Program-made: the position numbers and the translations under genes | Source of the DNA: a bacterium F11 | GTDB lineage: Bacteria; Elusimicrobiota; Elusimicrobia; F11 | Assembly: GCA_002176905.1 (NCBI GenBank) | Contig: MSYE01000111.1 | Span: forward strand, 52,208 to 116,207 | DNA length: 64,000 nucleotides | Direction of reading: 5' to 3' | Shown here: positions 45,868-52,900 of the stretch, piece after piece | Layout: each line of letters opens with the position of its first letter | How positions within the stretch are numbered: the first letter of the stretch is position 1 | The notes under the pieces: generated by a model | Database searches by the model: none | Told to the model about the DNA's origin: nothing | Seen by the model: only the letters and a program-made list of their open reading frames with translations

Positions 45868-46617
45868 ATGAATAATGTCATTCAAAGAAATTTGAATGTC
45901 GTTTTGCTGGTGTTCCTTTCTGTTTCTCTCCTTGTTATGCCTGGTCCCTCCCGATCTTGGGGGGAAGATTCCAAAAAACTCAATTTAAAGAATTTGGATG
46001 TTCACCAATTGCCTGTTTATCCTATTAATTGGCAGGATATCGAGAACAGTTGGGTGTGGATCTTTGGCGGTCATCTTATGACCGAGAATGAGAAATCGGA
46101 CTACATTGAAAAGTATCAAGAATTGGATACACGATCTGAACGGGCGGCCTACAAGAATGTGCATAGAAAGAAGATGATGGTCCGGATGCGCAGGTTGGAT
46201 CCTGATACCTGGGAAAGATATTACGGTCCTATTAAACCAAGGAAGGAAAAGCGTGGAAAAAAGAACAAAATAAGAATTGCCTATCCACTTGGGAATTCAG
46301 CTTATGAGCAGGAAGAAATCGCTCTGGAAGATTGGAAGAGATATTTCAATAAATTGCGCCATATCAAAAATGATTCTCAATTCATTTTTGGGGCTCATCT
46401 GATGACCGAAGAAGAGAAGAGAAGGTATTTCCAGAACTATTACGTTCTTGAAACTGTTGAGCAGCGTTTTGATTTCCGGGATCTCCATCGTTCCATGATT
46501 TTAGAAAGAGCCAAAATATTGGACCCAAGAATGTGGGAACGATATGAATCCATGAGAGCGGCCAACCAAGAAAAAATGTTTTTCGAAGATGACTTTTTCG
46601 GCAGGTTCAGTCTGTAA
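45868..46617 (+). CDS. Secreted protein with two LMTE-motif repeats, function unknown
   Basis: A 249-residue protein with a signal peptide (VVLLVFLSVSLLVMPGPSRSWG). Two copies of a roughly 60-residue motif occur at about residues 63-120 and 169-228: FGGHLMTENEKSDYIEKY then RKKMMVRMRRLDPDTWERY, and FGAHLMTEEEKRRYFQNY then HRSMILERAKILDPRMWERY. The pattern (FGxHLMTExEKxxY ... HRxxM ... R ... LDPxxWERY) recalls a short LMTxxE...H...M..RA motif common in uncharacterised periplasmic proteins of proteobacteria. A basic linker (PRKEKRGKKNK) separates the copies. The ATG at 45868 with GGAGGG just upstream is preferred over the one at 45838. No function can be assigned. Confidence 0.75.
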   Translation: MNNVIQRNLNVVLLVFLSVSLLVMPGPSRSWGEDSKKLNLKNLDVHQLPVYPINWQDIENSWVWIFGGHLMTENEKSDYIEKYQELDTRSERAAYKNVHRKKMMVRMRRLDPDTWERYYGPIKPRKEKRGKKNKIRIAYPLGNSAYEQEEIALEDWKRYFNKLRHIKNDSQFIFGAHLMTEEEKRRYFQNYYVLETVEQRFDFRDLHRSMILERAKILDPRMWERYESMRAANQEKMFFEDDFFGRFSL

Positions 46618-46832
46618 AAAATACATTCGTCCACCTTGAATTCCTTCCAAAAGAAATAATTTTCATTTCTTTTCCCCGATCGCTTCCTGTTGCCAAAATT
46701 TGTCTATTTTCTTCATTTTTTTTGTTCCCTGGGCTTATCGAGAAGCCATTTTAACCCTCCTCATCATTATCAGGGAAATTTCGTCAAATTCCTTCAAATT
46801 CTTCTCTTTTACGGTATTTTCTGCCCCAATTT
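46618..46832. other. Intergenic region before giant gene 2
   Basis: No gene is seen. An AT-rich perfect stem AAAAGAAAT/ATTTCTTTT (46649-46657, 46665-46673) with a T-rich end could be a weak terminator for the preceding gene. The rest, up to the operator at 46833, is T-rich and featureless. Confidence 0.35.
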
Positions 46833-46885
46833 TTACAACTCGTTTACACAGCCTTAAGGAGATTTTAAGGTCCCATCAGTAGAAT
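46833..46885 (+). promoter_or_regulatory. Four-repeat operator and -10 upstream of giant gene 2 (PhoB/OmpR-like)
   Basis: Half-sites TTAC (46833), TTAC (46844), TTAA (46854) and TTAA (46865), spaced 11, 10 and 11 bp. The -10-like TAGAAT is at 46880-46885, 15 bp after the last half-site and identical to that of giant gene 1. The predicted start near 46892 gives a leader of about 45 nt. Confidence 0.7.
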
Positions 46886-46937
46886 ATAGGAAGACTCAAT
46901 CCCATCTGAATTTTCGCGAAAATCAACAGGATATAAA

Positions 46938-49900
46938 GTGAATCGATCCGCCCATTTGAAGGTTTTTTCTATTTTTTTGGCTTTGATGGTTTTTTCCACC
47001 AACAGCCTCTTGGCGCACGCCCCGGAAGCCAACCGTGGACGCCGGCCTGCCCGTCCGGCAGGTGGGCAGGCAGGTTTTTGGAAAGAAAGACAAAAACAAA
47101 TCCAGATGGCAGCGCTTCGATTGCCTTCTCCCACATACCAGCAGAATCCTTCCTTTCCGTCTCCTTCCATTCCCTCTCCTGTGTCAAAAAGGAAAATTCA
47201 GAAATGGCTAAAGAACAAACCAAGTGAAGGCCGTTTAAAAGATGTCCTCAGCATCCTGTCTGGCCCTCGTGGTACCATTCGCGACATTTCTTTTCCGAAA
47301 GACAAAACGGCCGATCCTATTGTTATCCACATACAAGATATTCATATGAACCAAGAGGCCCAAAAAAATATTGGGGCCCTTCTTCAAGATCTTTTAAATA
47401 AAAACCTATTGGATTTCCTGGCTCTGGAGGGAGCTTTCAAGCCAATTGATTTGGGTCCGTTTCGGAACTTTCCTCATCAAGGAACAGTCCACAAAGTGGC
47501 AGATTACTTGTTACAGGAAAATAAAATTTCAGGGCCTCTTCACACGGCCTTAACCAGTGCGGATGCGATACCTGCCATTATTGGTGTAGATGATCTTGTT
47601 CATTACAGGGCCAATGTCCAGGCTGTAAAAGAGTCTTATCCCTTAAAAGAAAAGCTGAAAAAGGCCGTGCTCGAGCGTGAACATGAGCTCGAACTCGAAA
47701 AACACAGGATTTTTACAGGGGATCTGTTGGATTTTGATCAAAAGGTTCAAGCCTATCGAAAGGGGACAATAAAGATGGGTGACTATGCTAACCATTTGGC
47801 AAGGTATCGTGCTGATCTTCACCCGACGGTTTCCTCCTTTCTTGAAGCTTTGCGGCTTGAGGAATCCCTTCATTTCGCACAAGTAGAAAAAGAAAGATCT
47901 CTTCTCCTGTCTCAGCTGATCAAAAGAATTAACAAGGAGAGTCTCTCTCTTCTTATCAATGCCACAGTTGCTTTTCGAATGGGTCAAATGAACCACGCTG
48001 ATTTCTATAAATATTTATATGATCTGTGTAAAGCCAATTCGATTGATCTCGGTCAATTTAAAGTCTTGAACAAATATCTCCAATATATTTTGTTGGCTGA
48101 GAGCCTTAATGCCGAAGAGTTGATACAGCAATTGAGGAGATTGGAAGATTCTACTTATGAGCGGTTGGCCAATACGGAGAAGAAAAAGATCCTTGTCCGT
48201 CAATCACGAGAGGCCTATTTGGTCGCAAAGCTTATTGATTTTTCTCTGACAAAGGAAGAATGGGATGGATACAAAAAAATCTCACCCAAAATATCTTTCA
48301 TGGAGGATTTGGTCTCATTCGAAAACTTCTACAAAGAAGCCGAAATTCGTGATCAACAAATCTCAGGGAACCTATTGACTCACACCAACACCCTCGGTTC
48401 AAAAGTGTCCGTTTTGGTCACAGGGGGATTCCATTCAAAAGGGATACGGGATCATTTGAGAGGGAAAGAGATTACAACAATAACGTGGGTTCCCAAAATA
48501 ACAAAAGTGAACGCAAGCAATGGGTCAGCCTACTTAAGTGTTTTCACACAAGAAAAAACACCTCTTGAAAAGCTCTTTGGAGGAGAAAAGCTTTTTTTAT
48601 CCCAACCCCAATTTCCACAAATGCAGAGACATGAAACCGGCCTTCACATTTCAGGTCAAAGCCCGCTTGCCATACTCGATACCATAGATTGGGCAGAAAC
48701 CTCTATGGAATGGGAGGATGTTTCTATCACACTCGAGCCCAATGGAAATAGAAACATTTCAGGAGTTTATATTGGAGATGATGAAGTCAAATATCCTTTC
48801 TCTGTTGGTTACCAAAATTGGAAAATCCAACCCAATTCGTCCAAAAAACAAAAAGCCGACTGGAGATCTATTGGGGTTGCTCTCTTAAAAGACGGTAGAA
48901 CAATCCCACTTCTCATCCTTGGTATCTTCTTAACCCTTCTTCTGGACATTGATGCTGCCATTGCCCTTTTTTCTGGAGTGGGTTCCCAAATGACAGATAT
49001 GGCCGTTGCAGGCGTAGGGTTGGCTGGATTGCCAGAAGGTTCCAAGGTCAGCGTTTTCGTTCCCAAGCCAGGGGGAGGTGAAGTTGAAGTCAAAGTGGAA
49101 CCGAAGGCCAAAGATATCATTGAAGAGTTTTATGTTGGAGACATGGAAAAACCACGAGAGACATTGGGCCCTCTTGGGTTTGATGATTATTATGAGGATT
49201 TTTCTGCTGGGGAATATAAAGGCGAAAAATTATCTATTTCGGATGGTGTGTTTCCTTATCTCGTTTGGTTATGGAGGAATGGGGTGCGCGAAGTAAATGG
49301 CGATAATCCTGTTAAACAATTCGCTTTCGATACATCGAAGGTCTTTCTTGAGAAATTTCCCAATTCATTTGGAGATGCAGAATCGACCATTCAATCGCGA
49401 CTTCAAGAGCTTGGTTCTCTTGCACAGGCGGATTTTCTGAAATTCTTCTTTGTGCACCTTCTCCTCCTTGATTACGAGACAAAGGGTAAAAGCGATTCCG
49501 AACCTCTCCGAAAATTGGTTTTCAGGCGAATGTATGAAACCGTTCTCCGGTCTCTTAAAGCCACGCTGATGAACCAACAAAATCCCAAACATTATCTTGA
49601 AAATGATCTTTTTGATTGGGCCATTGGACATTCTGATTTGGGGCCCTTTGTTTCTGATGTTCATCCAAGGGTACTTGAGTGGGCGGGACTAACAGCAGAA
49701 GGAGATCGAGACCACGTCCAAATGTCGAATTTGGAAATGGCTGAAGTCCTTCTCAGCTTGGGAGAGGTCGGGGTACTCAATGATATATATGGGAGAAATG
49801 CGAGAGTCGAAGAGCAGACGGGGGATTTGGAAAGACTAATTGATCCCTTTGATCAGGCCGAATCTGGAGTTGATGGCACAGAAAGTTATGATGATTGGAT

Positions 49901-52900
49901 CGATCCCATAGCAGCCGGGCTCGAGGCGGCAGGTGGCTACAATACAGTTCAAATAGCGGGGGATCATGTTCATCCCAATGATCTTTCCAATCAGAAATTC
50001 CCACTCTCGTTGGAACACCAATTGCGCTTGTTTGAAGCTTTGGGAGAAGAGTTGGAATTTAAAACCTGGGTTCTCCTTTATCCTATGGAAGTTATTGATC
50101 CTCTTCTTAAAGAGGCCGATCCTTCGGTCCCAGGGGATTTTTATCAAGGTTTATTAGACTATCTTAATCAACCTGATCCGGATACGTTACTGACTCGCTT
50201 GGGATTAAATGGGGGGCAAGACCTGGGATTTGCTGCTGCCAACTGTATTCATTTCTGGAAACGTTTTCACGCCCTTAAGTTTCGCAAATCCATTTCCGCC
50301 TCTGTCCACGTCATTATTCAAAACTTTAATGAGGAGGAACTCAGGGAACCCTTCGGAAAGATTAAGACAAACAAAACTCTGTTTCGGGCGCTCTCCTCCC
50401 ACATGGATGGTGGGGAGTTGATAAGAATGCCCCTTCCTGTAAGGTATCTTCTGATTCAACATCTTGTGACAATAAATGAATTGACGGGAAAAAAAATCAT
50501 TCCCTCTCATGTGCTTGGGATTGCTGCACGAAATGTCGGATTGGCCAACAATTTTGGACCCAATCAAACCGTGGCCATTAATCGAAAGATATATCCCAGA
50601 ATAAAATCATTTTTTGATGCTCAGGATAATATGCTGGATAAAAATTGGGCAGAAACATACCTCTCTTTGGATGAAGATACTCTGATTTTTGTCACTGAAA
50701 ACAACATACGAAAAGGAGGAGAGGGAAGTTTGGATGCTGAAAATAGTCCCACTCCTTCCGATGCGGTGGATCCCAACCAAGATGATCCCGATCTTGTTCC
50801 TGTTAATGGAGATAATGATGTGGGAGATCCCGAGACGCCCCGCTTTCCCAGCTTTTCCTCTCGGATGGTGAGCCTAGCGAATAAATTGGTAAAAAGGGCT
50901 GCGGTTTTTGGAATCGGATTTTTGCTCATCAATTTGGGTCTGGCCTTGGTCGGTGTCTCTGACACAAATCTTGTTTCCGCTTTTGGCTTGGGGGTCACGG
51001 AGATGTCTCTGGCCAGCACGGGTGTGGCCGGGATGCCCGAGGGATCTCGGTCCATTGTATTCATCCCCCGATCCGATGGTCGAAAGATTGAGGTCCGGGT
51101 GGATTCGGAAGCCAAACAAATCATTGATGAATTCATCCAGGGCGACATTGAAAACCCTCGAGAGACATTGGGTCCTTTTGGTTTCGATGCGTATGCTGCG
51201 GATTTTAAAAATGGGGGTTATAAAGGGGACGGGGTTCCTTTTTCGGATGGCCTGTTTCCCTATCTCCTTTGGTTGTGGCGGAATCTCCTTCCTTTAGAAG
51301 ACCTCAATTCAAAAGTGGTTCGTTTTGCGGATTTGATGACCGACACCTTTTTTGGTGATTATCCGAATAGGTTCAAGGCTTCCCAACGCCAAACTGCCAA
51401 GCGTATTCAGGGGTTGGGGCCTGTTGCCCAGGCTGATATTCTCAAATTCTTTTTTGTTCATACCCTTCTTATGGAATTTGAATCTCAAGAATCACGCGCA
51501 GGAGGGCCCCTGCGAGGTGTGGTCATTCGTAAGATGTACAAATTGCTTCTGGGAGCCATGGCCGCGACGCTTATGAAATACAGCAATCCCAGAGATTATT
51601 TGGAAAACGAATTGTTTGATTGGGCCATTGATCACCCAGACTTGGGGCCTCTCGTTTCAAAGATTCATCCTGAGATCTTGAATCAGGCTGGCCTCACCGA
51701 TCAAAGCAATTTGGATCAAGTCGCATCCCACAATATCAATGTAATTGGGACATTGGTGGAAATCTTAGGGGGAGTAGGGGGGGGTATTCTGGAAGATGTG
51801 TTTGGGGACCTTCCCAAAATCCACCTCCAAATTAGAAACATCGCGAGACTTGTATCGCCTTTTCAATCTGGCGGCAACGTTCCGATTGCGGGTGCGAGTT
51901 TGGATGATTGGAACAATCCGCTTGATGTCAGTGTTGCTGCCGCCCAAAAATATAGCCATGTTGTTTTAGGGGGACGTCATGTTGTTGATTCGGATATGGC
52001 TCAAGAATCTTTTCCCTTTTCATTGGAATACCAACTCCGTCTTTTTGAAAAGATGGGAACACAGGAATATACCGGCTGGGTTTTGTTTGCTCCGATGGAA
52101 GTGATTGATCCACTTTACAAAGAAGCAGACCCTCCCGTCCCAGCTGATTTTTATCAGGGATTGCTCAACTATCTTGACCAAAACGATTCCGAAACCATCC
52201 TCACGCATTTGGGGCTAAATGGAAAATCAAAACTTGATCCCCCTGCGGCCCATTCGGTTCAATTTTGGAGAAGGCTACACCAATTGAAGTCGAGGAAAGA
52301 CCATCCGGCCCTTGTCCATGTTGTTATTCCCAATTTTAATGTTACGGATATGGGCGGTATCCTTGAGAAGATGGATATGCGCAAAATACTTTTTCGGACT
52401 CCTTCCTCAGGCATGTACGATGGGAAGCTTACTCGGATCCCCATACCCATTAAACATTTGTATATCCAACATGTTGTTGTGCATAAGAGATTTCCTGGAA
52501 GTCCGCTTAATCCCGCCCGGGAATTGGGTGCGGCAGTAAAAGAGGTGGCGAACGACAACCATTACGGTCCGAACCAAACCGTGGCGATTAGCCGAAACGT
52601 TTATCCCCAACTGGAAGCCTACTTTGACCAGCAAGACAATTTGATATCGGGGGACTGGAAAAAAGAGAATATCTCCCTTGATCAGGATTCCCTGCTCATC
52701 GTCACCAATAACAAATTTCGAAAAGGAGGCGAAGGTCAAGTTGAAGCCGAATCCGATCCGGATCCGGCGGATTCGGTGGATCCCACTCAAGAGGATCCGG
52801 AACTACTCCCTGTCAATGGGGGGGACGATTCCAATGATTTTACCCCAGGAGACAATCCCGCGATTTTTAACCAACTGGTTCGGCTTACAAAACGGATAAG

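Noticed and set aside
47668..47705. GAGCTCGAACTCGAA in giant gene 2 as a copy of the tRNA-flanking array
   Set aside because: It is short, encodes HELELEK in a helical region that aligns with giant protein 1, and lacks the neighbouring hairpin; chance or convergent codon use explains it.
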